Assembly: GCA_903861125.1 (NCBI GenBank)
Contig: CAIOTF010000042.1
Span: 186,001 to 250,000 of the forward strand
Origin: an uncultured Ignavibacteriota bacterium
Lineage (GTDB): Bacteria > Bacteroidota > Ignavibacteria > UBA10030 > UBA8401
Reading direction: 5' to 3'
DNA: 64,000 nt
The position numbers and the translations under genes are program-made. The first letter of the stretch is position 1. Each line of letters starts with the position of its first letter. Of this stretch, positions 8,471 to 18,089 are shown piece by piece. Under the pieces are notes generated by a model. That model had not been told where the DNA came from. It did no database searches and saw only the letters and a program-made list of their open reading frames with translations.

Positions 8471-9622
8471 ATGCAGAATAATAGAGTCCATAAAAATATA
8501 GCACTTCTTGGATCCACCGGTTCCATCGGAACGCAAACGCTGGATGTTATTGCAAATTTTCCAAAAGATTTCAAAGCAACGTATCTCACGGGAAATAACA
8601 ATACGTCTCTTTTGTTGGAACAAATACGGCGTTTTCAGCCGAAGGGTGTTGTCGTTTCTAATGAAAAGTCAGCAAAAGAATTACGGAAGCAACTCGGCGG
8701 GAAAACAGAAGTGCTTGTTGGCGAAGAGGGATTGCTTGAAATTGTACAAAGAGATGACGTCGATATTGTCATCAGTGCCCTGGTTGGTTTTGCCGGATTG
8801 AAACCAACGATTAAAGCAATTGAAGCGAAAAAAAAGATCGCCCTTGCCAACAAGGAAACACTCGTCGTAGCCGGCGAAATCATTATGCCGCTCGTTGAAA
8901 AACACCGGATCGATCTTCTCCCGGTGGACAGCGAACATTCGGCCATCTTTCAGTGTCTTGTCGGTGAATTGCCGAACAAGATCGAAAAGATCATACTGAC
9001 CGCGTCGGGCGGACCATTCAGAACAAAATCAAAGGCAGAGTTATCGAAGGTTACGCGGGAGCAGGCACTAAAGCATCCAAACTGGACGATGGGAAGCAAG
9101 ATTACGATCGATTCGGCTACTTTAATGAACAAAGGTCTCGAGGTAATAGAGGCGCATTGGCTGTTTGGAATTCCTCTTGATAATATTGAAGTGGTTGTGC
9201 ATCCGCAATCTATCATTCATTCAATGGTTGAATTCGTGGATGGATCAATTAAAGCGCAGCTCGGAATTCCGGACATGAAGATCCCCATACAGTATGCGCT
9301 GACATACCCGTCGCGCTCCCGTTCAATATTTCCGCGGGTGCATTTCCCTACTCTAAGTGAAATGACGTTTTTTGAACCAGACCATGAAAATTTCCCCTGC
9401 CTGCAGCTTGCATACGATGCCTTGCGGGAAGGGGGCACAATCCCGGCCGTGATGAACGCTGCAAACGAAGTTGCTGTGGCAAAGTTTCTGAGGGATGAGA
9501 TCACGTTTTTGGATATTCCAAAAATGATCTCAAAAGCAATGGAAAAACATACGAACAAAGCGAACCCTTCTGTGGAAGAAATTGTTGATGTAGATAGAGA
9601 AACAAGAAGAAACTTTCAATAA
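8471..9622 (+). CDS. dxr: 1-deoxy-D-xylulose 5-phosphate reductoisomerase
   Basis: 383 aa. It catalyses the NADPH-dependent rearrangement and reduction of DXP to 2-C-methylerythritol 4-phosphate, the first committed step of the MEP pathway. Seen: NADPH loop LGSTGSIGTQTLDV near residue 13, metal/substrate motif PVDSEHSAIFQCL near 150, and ASGGPFR near 178; the C-terminal segment has NAANEVAVAKFL. Length is normal. It is separated from rseP by 20 bases, a pairing common in bacteria, and belongs to the same pathway as ispE at 2408. Confidence 0.97.
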   Translation: MQNNRVHKNIALLGSTGSIGTQTLDVIANFPKDFKATYLTGNNNTSLLLEQIRRFQPKGVVVSNEKSAKELRKQLGGKTEVLVGEEGLLEIVQRDDVDIVISALVGFAGLKPTIKAIEAKKKIALANKETLVVAGEIIMPLVEKHRIDLLPVDSEHSAIFQCLVGELPNKIEKIILTASGGPFRTKSKAELSKVTREQALKHPNWTMGSKITIDSATLMNKGLEVIEAHWLFGIPLDNIEVVVHPQSIIHSMVEFVDGSIKAQLGIPDMKIPIQYALTYPSRSRSIFPRVHFPTLSEMTFFEPDHENFPCLQLAYDALREGGTIPAVMNAANEVAVAKFLRDEITFLDIPKMISKAMEKHTNKANPSVEEIVDVDRETRRNFQ

Positions 9623-9642
9623 TTAAAAAGGCTATCATCGAA

Positions 9643-11004
9643 ATGGAAACAATCAGCACGGTAATATATTTTCTACTCACCATCGGCATTCTTGTTTTTG
9701 TCCACGAACTGGGACATTTCATCGCCGCTATTGCCTGCGGTATGCGGGCCGAAGTGTTCGCTCTCGGAATGGGAAACAGAGTGTTCGGCTGGAACAAGGT
9801 CACCAAATTCTCCTTCGGCAAACTGAACGAAGAGATCGATCTTGAAGGGAATACTGATTACCGCGTCTCCGCGTTCCCCATTGGCGGATATGTGAAGATC
9901 TCCGGAATGATCGACGAGAGCCTGGATGCGGAACTGCAGAAGACAGAACCGAAGCCGTGGGAATACCGTTCAAAACCGGTGTGGAAGAGAATGATCGTAA
10001 TCTCCGCCGGAGTAATCATGAATATTTTTCTTGCCATCGGAATATTCTGGGGAATCAATTATGTGCAGGGCGAATCGTTCATGCAGACAACCGAGATCGG
10101 AATGGTGATTAAAGATTCTCCTGCTGCGCATGCCGGCCTTCAGTCCGGCGACAGAATTATTTCCATCAACGGTAGAAAGATGGAATATTGGGAAGCGATA
10201 CAAACTTCCATCTATATTGATTTCCCCGGAAAAGATCTTCTGCTTGAATTTGAACGGGGAGGAATTCAGCGGAACATTTCCATCCCGCAGAGCGATATTC
10301 CCGATGTTTCCGAAACGACATTCGGTATTTTTCCCAATAATACGGAAGCACTGATCAACGACGTAATCGCAGGAAAGCCCGCCGCAAAAGCAGGGTTCCT
10401 TGCCGGCGATATCCTGCTTTCCATCAACGGTGTACCGGTGTTTAATCAGGAACATGTCATCAATATTGTAGGCGCAAATGCCGGCAAGCAAGTGACTGTG
10501 ATCGTAAAAAGAAACAACGAAGTAAAAACAATACCTGTCACTCCATCGCCTGAAGGAAGGATCGGAATCACCGTTGGCAGCAGATACAACGGACCGATCA
10601 TTACCAGAAGCTATGGACTCTTTGAATCGTTTCCGCGCGGAGTGCTCCAGACAATCAGTGCAACATCATTATATGCCCGTTCAATTTGGCAGTTGATTGC
10701 CGGAAAAGCGGAGTTCACAAAATCTGTCGGCGGACCGGTAAAGATCGCGCAAATGGCAACACGGAGTGCCGAAGTCGGTATCATCAGTTTCCTTGCATTC
10801 ACTGCATTGCTCAGTATCAGTCTTGCAGTTATGAATATTCTTCCCTTCCCCGCACTCGACGGCGGACATTTGATCGTTCTCCTCTATGAAGCGATCTTCA
10901 GAAAACCGCTTCCCAATACGGTACAGATACGGATACAACAAACCGGCATGGCGATCCTGTTGGCGTTTATGGTATTTGTGTTATACAATGATATTTTCGG
11001 ATAA
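9643..11004 (+). CDS. rseP: RIP metalloprotease RseP (site-2 protease)
   Basis: 453 aa inner-membrane zinc protease. Catalytic HELGH sits in the first membrane segment (VFVHELGHFIAA, about residues 19-30); two PDZ domains follow (about 130-205 and 215-290, each with a GLQSGD/GFLAGD-type carboxylate loop); the third catalytic ligand motif NILPFPALDGGHL is near 397-409 between C-terminal membrane helices. The family cleaves anti-sigma factors and remnant signal peptides within the membrane. It is in an operon with dxr. Two PDZ domains match the E. coli layout. Confidence 0.95.
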   Translation: METISTVIYFLLTIGILVFVHELGHFIAAIACGMRAEVFALGMGNRVFGWNKVTKFSFGKLNEEIDLEGNTDYRVSAFPIGGYVKISGMIDESLDAELQKTEPKPWEYRSKPVWKRMIVISAGVIMNIFLAIGIFWGINYVQGESFMQTTEIGMVIKDSPAAHAGLQSGDRIISINGRKMEYWEAIQTSIYIDFPGKDLLLEFERGGIQRNISIPQSDIPDVSETTFGIFPNNTEALINDVIAGKPAAKAGFLAGDILLSINGVPVFNQEHVINIVGANAGKQVTVIVKRNNEVKTIPVTPSPEGRIGITVGSRYNGPIITRSYGLFESFPRGVLQTISATSLYARSIWQLIAGKAEFTKSVGGPVKIAQMATRSAEVGIISFLAFTALLSISLAVMNILPFPALDGGHLIVLLYEAIFRKPLPNTVQIRIQQTGMAILLAFMVFVLYNDIFG

Positions 11005-11092
11005 AAATTTTGCCGTTTTTTTCAGGGTGACAATGGACACTTTGGAATAATAAAAATTGTATAATTTGTTATCGCACTGCAGGAGTATAACT

Positions 11093-12244
11093 ATGAAAAA
11101 AATTGCGCTATCGTCCATCCTTACAATTGTTTTATTGTCGGCCGGTTTCGGACAGTCGATCACTGTCGTTCCAACGATCACGGAGGCCGATATCATCAAT
11201 GCTTCGGTATTGGTCGATCCGATGGCCGAGAAAGTGAAGGAGATCGCCCCGACAACTTTCTCGCTTAATATCTTCAATAACACGAGTCCAAAGGTCGCGG
11301 TAAAGACAAGCATGCTCTTTGAAGCATACGTAACGCTGGAAGAAGATCGTCAGCGCACATCGATGTTCGAAGGCAATAACGCCGCCGTTACGAAAAATCC
11401 ATTTTTAGTTCCCCCCGCAGGACGCATCTTTACCAGCAAAGATGCAGACAATCCATCATCGGATATAGACCTTAATTTTACCGTTAATGAAACATTGAAG
11501 AAAAAATTAAAGGATAAAATTCTGGAACCCGAAAGCGGAGGCCGGGTTCCGTCGGGACTTTATGAAATCCGTATCATTATCACCGTCGATTCGGTGAATG
11601 GAATTGCCGTGCACGAATCACCGATAGAGATCTATCGGTCGGTGAATGTAACCAATCCGACAACGGCTGTGCTGGACGTACCGTTCACTAACGGATACGT
11701 CTATCCAACACCCTTCCCGCAATTTCAGTGGACGTATGACACGCGTTCTATTATGCTGACAATCTATGAACTTCGGCCTGAGCATCAGTCATTGCAGGAT
11801 GCGATCGGAGCATCAGATCCGTTTCTGCAGGTAAAGATCGACCGCCGTCTTTCAGGCAACCTAAGTACATTCACGTATCCGCAGAGTGCTGCAAGCAGAC
11901 CCGGAGTCGATATTGTCCGAGGTCCGCGTCAATTGGAACGGGGGAAAATGTATGTGGTTGTACTTGATGGATTAACAACCGCATTCGGTTTTGATGTTGA
12001 ACCGCTGCGCACGATCCGTTCATTTGCCATTGCCGATCCGCAGGGACAAGTTGTGATCAATATTCTGCAGACCACATTCGGCGGAAGCGAATTCCAAAAT
12101 ATGTTCAACCTCATCCAGGACCAGAATCTTCAGCTGAATGTCAATGGCATTACACTGAACGGTGTGGCGCTGAGTGCGCAGGATCTTCAGAAACTGCTGC
12201 TGGAAAAAAAGGACAGGATCATCTCTGTCCGCTTTGAAGATTAA
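11093..12244 (+). CDS. Exported protein of unknown function
   Basis: I place the start at the ATG at 11093 (383 aa): it follows AGGAG at a good distance and gives a clean signal peptide (MKKIALSSILTIVLLSAGFGQ), while the longer frame from 11057 adds 12 residues ahead of it. The mature part is beta-rich with no catalytic motif; a phrase near residues 202-218 (YVYPTPFPQFQWTYD) is of the kind found in fibronectin-like surface domains of this phylum. It precedes the FecR-domain gene by 18 bp, so they are likely co-transcribed. I do not recognise the family. Confidence 0.7.
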   Translation: MKKIALSSILTIVLLSAGFGQSITVVPTITEADIINASVLVDPMAEKVKEIAPTTFSLNIFNNTSPKVAVKTSMLFEAYVTLEEDRQRTSMFEGNNAAVTKNPFLVPPAGRIFTSKDADNPSSDIDLNFTVNETLKKKLKDKILEPESGGRVPSGLYEIRIIITVDSVNGIAVHESPIEIYRSVNVTNPTTAVLDVPFTNGYVYPTPFPQFQWTYDTRSIMLTIYELRPEHQSLQDAIGASDPFLQVKIDRRLSGNLSTFTYPQSAASRPGVDIVRGPRQLERGKMYVVVLDGLTTAFGFDVEPLRTIRSFAIADPQGQVVINILQTTFGGSEFQNMFNLIQDQNLQLNVNGITLNGVALSAQDLQKLLLEKKDRIISVRFED

Positions 12245-12262
12245 GGCATAAAAGGGACAATT

Positions 12263-13351
12263 ATGAACTATTCGTTTAAAATATTAAGCATCCTTCTTCT
12301 TGCCTGCACGTTCGTTTCCGTTTCACCGGCACAGAAGAAAAAAGCGCTGGCAACAGTCTTTAAACCGGTCGGAACGGTTGAATATAAAACAGGAGACAAG
12401 GATTGGACAAAAGCAAAACCGGGAACTCCTCTTGTGGCTGGAGACGTTGTGAGGGCCGGTGAAAATTCTTTTGCCATCATAAAATTTTTAGAGAATTCCA
12501 TCATCCGTGTTCAGGAACGTTCGGAAGTAACGATCAACGGTGAAATTACCAAAGGGGAATTTTCAAAAAATGTGTATCTGCAGCGCGGCGAGGTCGGGTT
12601 TCAGGTAAAAAAACGTCCTAACGAAAAGTTCGAATTCTCCACCCCGACATCGGTCGCTTCCATCAAAGGAACGAGCGGTCTGTTGATCGCCGGAGATGAC
12701 AGCAACGATGTGCTCATCCTCGGTACCGGAATTATTGATTTCAAGAATCTTATTTCAAATACTATCCTGAACATTAAAGCGGGACAAACAGCATACTCCA
12801 TGGCGAACGGAACAATCAAAGTCGAGCAATCATCCAACGAGGATCAGCGATTGCTCAACCAGGGAACGGCTGACAGCACACGATCCGACGGAGGAACACA
12901 CGGCGGGTCAAAATCTGATTCGTCCACTTCAACGACCGGGATCACACTTGGGTTAGCAGTCAATGCACCCGTCGGCAGGGAGAATCAAGACCTGATCGTG
13001 ACTGTTGAACTGACGCAATCATCCATTCTGTTTGATTCATTAAAACATTCTGCGTTCGACATGACCTTGTATTATCGTTCGAAAACAGACCAGCCGTTCA
13101 AAATGTTGAAATTACCGTTCACTGAACGCTTAACAAAATTCACCGTTCCGGCTGCAGATGTATTTTCGCCGGGTATTTCCGTGTATGCGGTATTGAAACT
13201 CCGTGACGGTTCAGAGTTCAGTGCTCCTTCTGCTTCACCGGAAATGAATCCGGTCATGCTGCCGGTGCAAGCCGGACAGAAGAATGAATTGCGCATACCG
13301 TTCACCGACCCGGCCGGAAAAAAGAAGACAATGATCATCGAATACAAATAG
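12263..13351 (+). CDS. FecR-domain exported protein
   Basis: 362 aa, signal peptide at the N-terminus (ILSILLLACTFVSVSPAQ). Residues about 30-170 form a FecR domain: GTVEYKTGDKDW, GDVVRAGENSFAIIKF, VQERSEVTI, VASIKGTSGLLIAG. A low-complexity Ser/Thr/Gly linker (about 205-228) leads to a beta-domain (about 232-345) that is visibly related to the N-terminus of the next protein at 13492. FecR domains usually sit in the periplasm or at the envelope; in other genomes such proteins often neighbour CHASE2 cyclases, and one is encoded two genes downstream. A strong terminator follows, so the downstream genes have their own promoter. Confidence 0.85.
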   Translation: MNYSFKILSILLLACTFVSVSPAQKKKALATVFKPVGTVEYKTGDKDWTKAKPGTPLVAGDVVRAGENSFAIIKFLENSIIRVQERSEVTINGEITKGEFSKNVYLQRGEVGFQVKKRPNEKFEFSTPTSVASIKGTSGLLIAGDDSNDVLILGTGIIDFKNLISNTILNIKAGQTAYSMANGTIKVEQSSNEDQRLLNQGTADSTRSDGGTHGGSKSDSSTSTTGITLGLAVNAPVGRENQDLIVTVELTQSSILFDSLKHSAFDMTLYYRSKTDQPFKMLKLPFTERLTKFTVPAADVFSPGISVYAVLKLRDGSEFSAPSASPEMNPVMLPVQAGQKNELRIPFTDPAGKKKTMIIEYK

Positions 13352-13370
13352 GAACAATCACACCGTTCAC

Positions 13371-13408
13371 ATGTCCGGTACTTTATCGTGTACCGGACAT
13401 TTTTTTTT
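13371..13408 (+). terminator. Rho-independent terminator after the FecR gene
   Basis: Perfect 11-bp stem ATGTCCGGTAC / GTACCGGACAT with a 6-base loop, followed by eight T residues. Confidence 0.9.
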
Positions 13409-13429
13409 GATTCTTTCAAACTGTATTGC

Positions 13430-13458
13430 TTGCAACTCTTTTGCCGTTTTAATAGATT
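13430..13458 (+). promoter_or_regulatory. Predicted promoter for the barrel-cyclase pair
   Basis: TTGCAA, 17 bp, TAGATT; lies between the terminator and the ATG at 13492. Confidence 0.4.
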
Positions 13459-13491
13459 AAAAACACTTTTTTTGTCAATAAATCTATCCAC

Positions 13492-15858
13492 ATGAAATTT
13501 TTCATACGCGCCGTATTGCTCTGTTCGTTGTTTTCAATACCAATGGCGGCGCAGATCAACACATATCTCAAAGCAATCCGTCCAATCACCACGACAGAAA
13601 AACAGAATCTTTCCGTTTCCGTTCAATTGCAGCAATCATCCGAACTTGCCCGCGTAATATTGTATTACAGGCAATTCGGACAAACGGAGTTCCGCACACA
13701 GGAGATGCAGATCATGCGCGATTCGGCATTCGCTGAAATTCCGGCTGCCGATGTTATCGCCCCGTTCATAGAGATCTATGTCGCAGCAATAACACAGTCC
13801 GGCAATACTGAATCGTTTCCCCTCGAAAATCCCCAGGTCAATCCATTCAGAATAACGGTTAATCTTAATCAGAAGTCTGAATCCGAGATCATTATTCTAA
13901 GTCCGGAAGAGAATGAACAAGTGAAGGAAGGTGAAACATATATCTCGATTTCATTTGTCTATGCGGATACAACAATCGATAAATCGAAAACTAAAATTCT
14001 GCTCAACGGCATAGATCTCTCTGGCAGTATGGTTATCTACGATGATCTGCTGATTGTTCCCCCTGAAGTGATTCCCTCTTCAGCTTTTACCGGCGGCGCG
14101 GAACTAACCGTTAGAACATTCGATGCATCGGGAAAAGAAACGTCAACGATGCGCCGGGGATTCACGGTGCTGACAACACAACAGGCGGAAGACATTGAAA
14201 GCGCATTCCAGGGAAACGGGAACGCTCAGATAGAATCACGGAACGAAAGTATTAAAGGAACGAAAAAGACATATAACCGGCTGGATGCGCGTGCATTCGG
14301 GTCGTATGCACAATTTCTGCGCACCAATGCCCAATTGACTTTGACCTCCGAAGAAAAACCGCAGAATCAGCCGCAGAACCGTTATTTTCTGGGTATCGAT
14401 GCGCGCTATGCAAAACTCGGACTTGGCGATGCGTATCCGCGTTTTCCTTATTCGATCATGGATGGACGCAGAGTCCGCGGTGTTACGTTCGACCTGCTTC
14501 TCGGCGCATTCAACATCAATGCAGCCAAAGGAGAATTGCTGCGCCGCGTTGAGTATAATAACTCGCCGGCAACTTTGAAACGTGATATGCTGATCGTCCG
14601 CCCAAGTTTCGGCAAAGGTGAAAAATTTCAATGGGGTTTCACCTACATGAAAGCAAACGATGCATTCAATGCCGCTCATCTGGCCGCTGTCCGGCCGCAG
14701 GAAAGTGTCGTGTTCGGTTCAGACATCCTTGTTGCTCTTGATGACCGAAGGATCGAATTCACTGCACAAGCCGCCGTGAGTCTAAATAACGTCGATATTT
14801 CAACGCCAAAATTTGATGCAGACAGCATCGATGCGGCGATCAGAAAAGGAACATTTTCGTCGAGCGACGGAAATCAACTGAAAAAATTCCTTCCGGTCCT
14901 ATCGCTGTTCATAACTCCGAACGAGAATCTTATTCCCATAAATCCTGTCGGCGGAACATCTCTTGTGTACGAATCCGGACTGTCACTGAATTATTTCGGC
15001 AATTACATTAAAGCATCATATCTATTTCATGGAAAGGATTACAACTCCGCAAGCGCAACATCGCTCCGGAAGGACATCAACGGATTTAATCTTATAGACC
15101 GCCTGCGGCTGCTCGACAACAGACTGTTCTTAACGGCAAGTTTGGAACAACTGATGAACAATACTTCAGGACGCGAGATCACAACAACAACATATAAAAC
15201 GATCAATACGGCTGTTTCCTATTATCCTTCCCGCAATTATCCAAATCTTACACTCGGCTACGGTTTGAACACTAATTCCAATCCGCTCAGTCCCATTCCG
15301 ACGGATTCAACAAGTATCTCGCAGCAAATAGCACTGCGTGCGGTGAATGACAAGACAAAGCGATTTTTCATCCAAAGCTCGTACGATTTTTCATATTGGG
15401 GAAGGCATACTGCCTCGGTGAACCTCGACGTATCGAATAAGAATGATCTCACTCCCAAACGACAGGATGTTTCAACGTTCAATGTTTTAACTCTTATTAG
15501 CACGGTACACGATCCGAAATTGGAAAGCACCGTCGGTCTGTCGTTCAGCAATTTGAAATTCCCGCAGGTTGATTCCCTGGGGATTCGTTCGCAGGCGTCG
15601 CTTTCCTACCAGACAGTTTCGCTCAGCGGACGGTATAAATTGTATGAAGAAATTCTTCGGCTGAATGTAACATGCGCACCAACATTCGGTGATCTTGCGC
15701 GGACGCTGTTCGAAACAGGTGTGCAGTATAACATCACACAGCATCAGACTGCGGTGCTGCAATTTCAGTTCATTGCAAATTCCTCTTCCGCATTATCAAC
15801 AGCGGCGGCAGACAGGAATGATTCATACATCAGTCTGTTGTATCGGATAGATTTTTGA
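13492..15858 (+). CDS. Large outer-membrane barrel-like protein with N-terminal beta-domains
   Basis: 788 aa, signal peptide (MKFFIRAVLLCSLFSIPMAAQ). Residues about 25-125 match the C-terminal domain of the FecR protein encoded just upstream (shared run: N-L-x-V-x-V-x-L-x-QSS, LYYR, IPAADV/VPAADV, NP). A second Ig-like stretch (about 130-230) and a charged linker (240-265) lead to a long region of alternating strands that ends in YRIDF, as outer-membrane barrels do. The cyclase gene starts one base after its stop codon, so the two are co-translated. I infer a surface or outer-membrane component of the cyclase module; no known family is recognised. Confidence 0.7.
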   Translation: MKFFIRAVLLCSLFSIPMAAQINTYLKAIRPITTTEKQNLSVSVQLQQSSELARVILYYRQFGQTEFRTQEMQIMRDSAFAEIPAADVIAPFIEIYVAAITQSGNTESFPLENPQVNPFRITVNLNQKSESEIIILSPEENEQVKEGETYISISFVYADTTIDKSKTKILLNGIDLSGSMVIYDDLLIVPPEVIPSSAFTGGAELTVRTFDASGKETSTMRRGFTVLTTQQAEDIESAFQGNGNAQIESRNESIKGTKKTYNRLDARAFGSYAQFLRTNAQLTLTSEEKPQNQPQNRYFLGIDARYAKLGLGDAYPRFPYSIMDGRRVRGVTFDLLLGAFNINAAKGELLRRVEYNNSPATLKRDMLIVRPSFGKGEKFQWGFTYMKANDAFNAAHLAAVRPQESVVFGSDILVALDDRRIEFTAQAAVSLNNVDISTPKFDADSIDAAIRKGTFSSSDGNQLKKFLPVLSLFITPNENLIPINPVGGTSLVYESGLSLNYFGNYIKASYLFHGKDYNSASATSLRKDINGFNLIDRLRLLDNRLFLTASLEQLMNNTSGREITTTTYKTINTAVSYYPSRNYPNLTLGYGLNTNSNPLSPIPTDSTSISQQIALRAVNDKTKRFFIQSSYDFSYWGRHTASVNLDVSNKNDLTPKRQDVSTFNVLTLISTVHDPKLESTVGLSFSNLKFPQVDSLGIRSQASLSYQTVSLSGRYKLYEEILRLNVTCAPTFGDLARTLFETGVQYNITQHQTAVLQFQFIANSSSALSTAAADRNDSYISLLYRIDF

Positions 15859-15859
15859 T

Positions 15860-18067
15860 ATGGCGGCTAATTACACTGAACATCGGTTTCGACAATGGAT
15901 GCTTCGCGCTGCGGTCAGTTTCGGGATTGCAGTCATCGTTATTCTGTTCGTTCAGGATACGGTATTCCATTTTGGATTTTTTGAACGGACATCGCTCACA
16001 TTCATCGACCGTGCTTTTGAAAAAAGAGGTCCGCTTTCCTATTCAAAAGATTCACTCGATGTCATCATCATATCCATTTCCGATAAATCGGAAACGACCG
16101 TTCCTGACCGTTTTCCCTTCCCAAGAAGTTATTACGCCCGTGCCATCCGAAATCTGAACCGTGCCGGAGCGCAGGTGATTGGCATCGATCTTACGTTCGA
16201 ACAGACCGACACGCACGGACCGTATAATGATGATGAATTATTCAAGACCATTCAGCAATACAGAAATGTGATCGTCGCAGGCAAGACCGATCTGCGCCGG
16301 GAAGATGCAACCATTTCACGCCAGGATGAGAATTATCATTCAATCTTCTACGCGGCAGACAGTTCTGTCGGCGGTGTCTTCGTCCCGAACGATGCTGACG
16401 GCATTTTTCGCCGTTACATGCCCTTCGCGAAGATGCCGAACCAGGAACGCTACATTCCATCGTTTGCTTTTGCCGTACTGAACAAAGCTCTCGGGCTCCC
16501 TTCTGCCTCATACGCTCTGAATACGGACAATCATTTCATTCTTGGCGGCCGACCAATTCCGAAATTTGATGATGTTTCGATGCTGATAAATTTTCACGGT
16601 CCGGCGGGAAAGACGTTCAAGGAATTCGATATTGTAAACATCCTGGATGATTCTGATTTTCAGACCATTGAAGAACGTGAACTCCGCACTTCCATCAATA
16701 CATTCGATGATCCCGATATCGGCCTGCTGTATGACGGAACATTTAAGAATAAGATCGTACTGATCGGTCCGTATTTTGCCGAATCGAAAGACCTATTTAA
16801 TGTATCGGTATCCGAGTCCGGATCGGGTGACAGGAACCAAATGTACGGCGTTGAACTGCACGCCAACGCAGTTCAGACATTGCTCCACCAAAACTATCTG
16901 TCGAAACTGTCCGCGTGGAAAGAATCGTTTCTCATTATCCTGCTTTCCATTTTTACGTTCGCCGGCGTAACTTCGTTGAAATTGATCAAAACGCGGTACG
17001 CATTCATTATCGAGATCGCCGCGGTAATCATTATTGCAGGATTTATCAACGGCATCCTTTCGCTGTACTATTACACATTTGCACATCACAACCTTGTTCT
17101 GCCGGTCGTTTCACCGATCGCCGCTGTAATCATGAATTATGTTGGAAGCGCTGTGTACCAATATCTGACCGAACGGAAACAAAAAACCATGATCAAAGGA
17201 ATGTTCAGTCAATATCTGAATCCAACGGTCGTCAACGAACTGATCGCAAATCCGGAAAAACTGCGGCTCGGCGGCGAGAAAAAGGAATTGACCGTTTTCT
17301 TCTCCGATATTGCATCGTTCACTAATTTTTCGGAAAAACTCGATGCCGTTGATCTTGTCGGAATTTTGAACGAATATTTGAGCGCGATGACGGACATCAT
17401 TCTGAAGAACAACGGAACACTTGATAAATATGTCGGCGACGCTGTGATGGCTGTGTGGGGTGCACCGATGCAATTGCCGAACAGTGCAATGAGTGCGTGC
17501 CGTGCCGCACTGCAGATGCAGGAAAAGACGCAGGAAATTGCTTCACGCTGGGAGAAGGAAGGAAAACCTCCTCTTATTGTCCGCATGGGATTGAACACCG
17601 ATTATATGATTGTTGGAAATATCGGCGGTTCCAGCAGATTTGATTATACCGTCATCGGCGATGCTGTGAATCTCGGCTCACGTATGGAAGGTGCGAACAA
17701 AATTTACGGCACGAGTGTTATGATCAGCGAACGGACCTGGATATTGGTGAAGAGTGAATTGCTTTGCCGCGAACTTGACTATCTGATCGTAAAAGGGAAA
17801 ACAGAACCGATCCGTGTTTTTGAACTCGTCGGCGATCTTCAAAACGGAGTCAGTGAAAAGAAGAAAGAATTAATCGAGATCTATAACCTTGGACTTCTTT
17901 TTTATCGCGACCGAAAATTTAAAAAAGCAATCGAGGAATTCCAGTTTGCTCTAAAGATCGATCCAACCGATGGGCCAACGCAGCTCTATCTGCAGCGTTC
18001 GGAGACATATCTGAAAAAACCGCCGCCAAAGGATTGGAACGGCGTGTTTGAAATGAAGACAAAATAA
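15860..18067 (+). CDS. CHASE2-domain class III adenylate/guanylate cyclase
   Basis: 735 aa. One N-terminal membrane helix (residues 14-32), a periplasmic CHASE2 sensor domain (about 50-345; typical ISDKSETTVPDRFPFPRSYYARAI and VIGIDLTFEQTD), three membrane helices (about 350-430), a class III cyclase domain (about 460-640) and C-terminal TPR-like helices (FKKAIEEFQFALKIDP). Cyclase residues: metal Asp in FFSDIASFTNF and in YVGDAVMAVWGAP, transition-state Asn/Arg in GDAVNLGSRMEG. It makes cAMP or cGMP from NTP; the substrate is not settled by eye, though the motif pattern is usual for bacterial adenylate cyclases. A cyclic-nucleotide-binding kinase is encoded at 25996. Confidence 0.92.
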   Translation: MAANYTEHRFRQWMLRAAVSFGIAVIVILFVQDTVFHFGFFERTSLTFIDRAFEKRGPLSYSKDSLDVIIISISDKSETTVPDRFPFPRSYYARAIRNLNRAGAQVIGIDLTFEQTDTHGPYNDDELFKTIQQYRNVIVAGKTDLRREDATISRQDENYHSIFYAADSSVGGVFVPNDADGIFRRYMPFAKMPNQERYIPSFAFAVLNKALGLPSASYALNTDNHFILGGRPIPKFDDVSMLINFHGPAGKTFKEFDIVNILDDSDFQTIEERELRTSINTFDDPDIGLLYDGTFKNKIVLIGPYFAESKDLFNVSVSESGSGDRNQMYGVELHANAVQTLLHQNYLSKLSAWKESFLIILLSIFTFAGVTSLKLIKTRYAFIIEIAAVIIIAGFINGILSLYYYTFAHHNLVLPVVSPIAAVIMNYVGSAVYQYLTERKQKTMIKGMFSQYLNPTVVNELIANPEKLRLGGEKKELTVFFSDIASFTNFSEKLDAVDLVGILNEYLSAMTDIILKNNGTLDKYVGDAVMAVWGAPMQLPNSAMSACRAALQMQEKTQEIASRWEKEGKPPLIVRMGLNTDYMIVGNIGGSSRFDYTVIGDAVNLGSRMEGANKIYGTSVMISERTWILVKSELLCRELDYLIVKGKTEPIRVFELVGDLQNGVSEKKKELIEIYNLGLLFYRDRKFKKAIEEFQFALKIDPTDGPTQLYLQRSETYLKKPPPKDWNGVFEMKTK

Positions 18068-18089
18068 TCACTGACAGTGATAAGGTTTT

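Noticed and set aside
18068-18080. TCACTGACAGTGA palindrome between the cyclase and lipoprotein genes as a terminator
   Set aside because: Only a 5-bp stem with a 3-base loop; the T-run is separated by five bases. Too weak to call.
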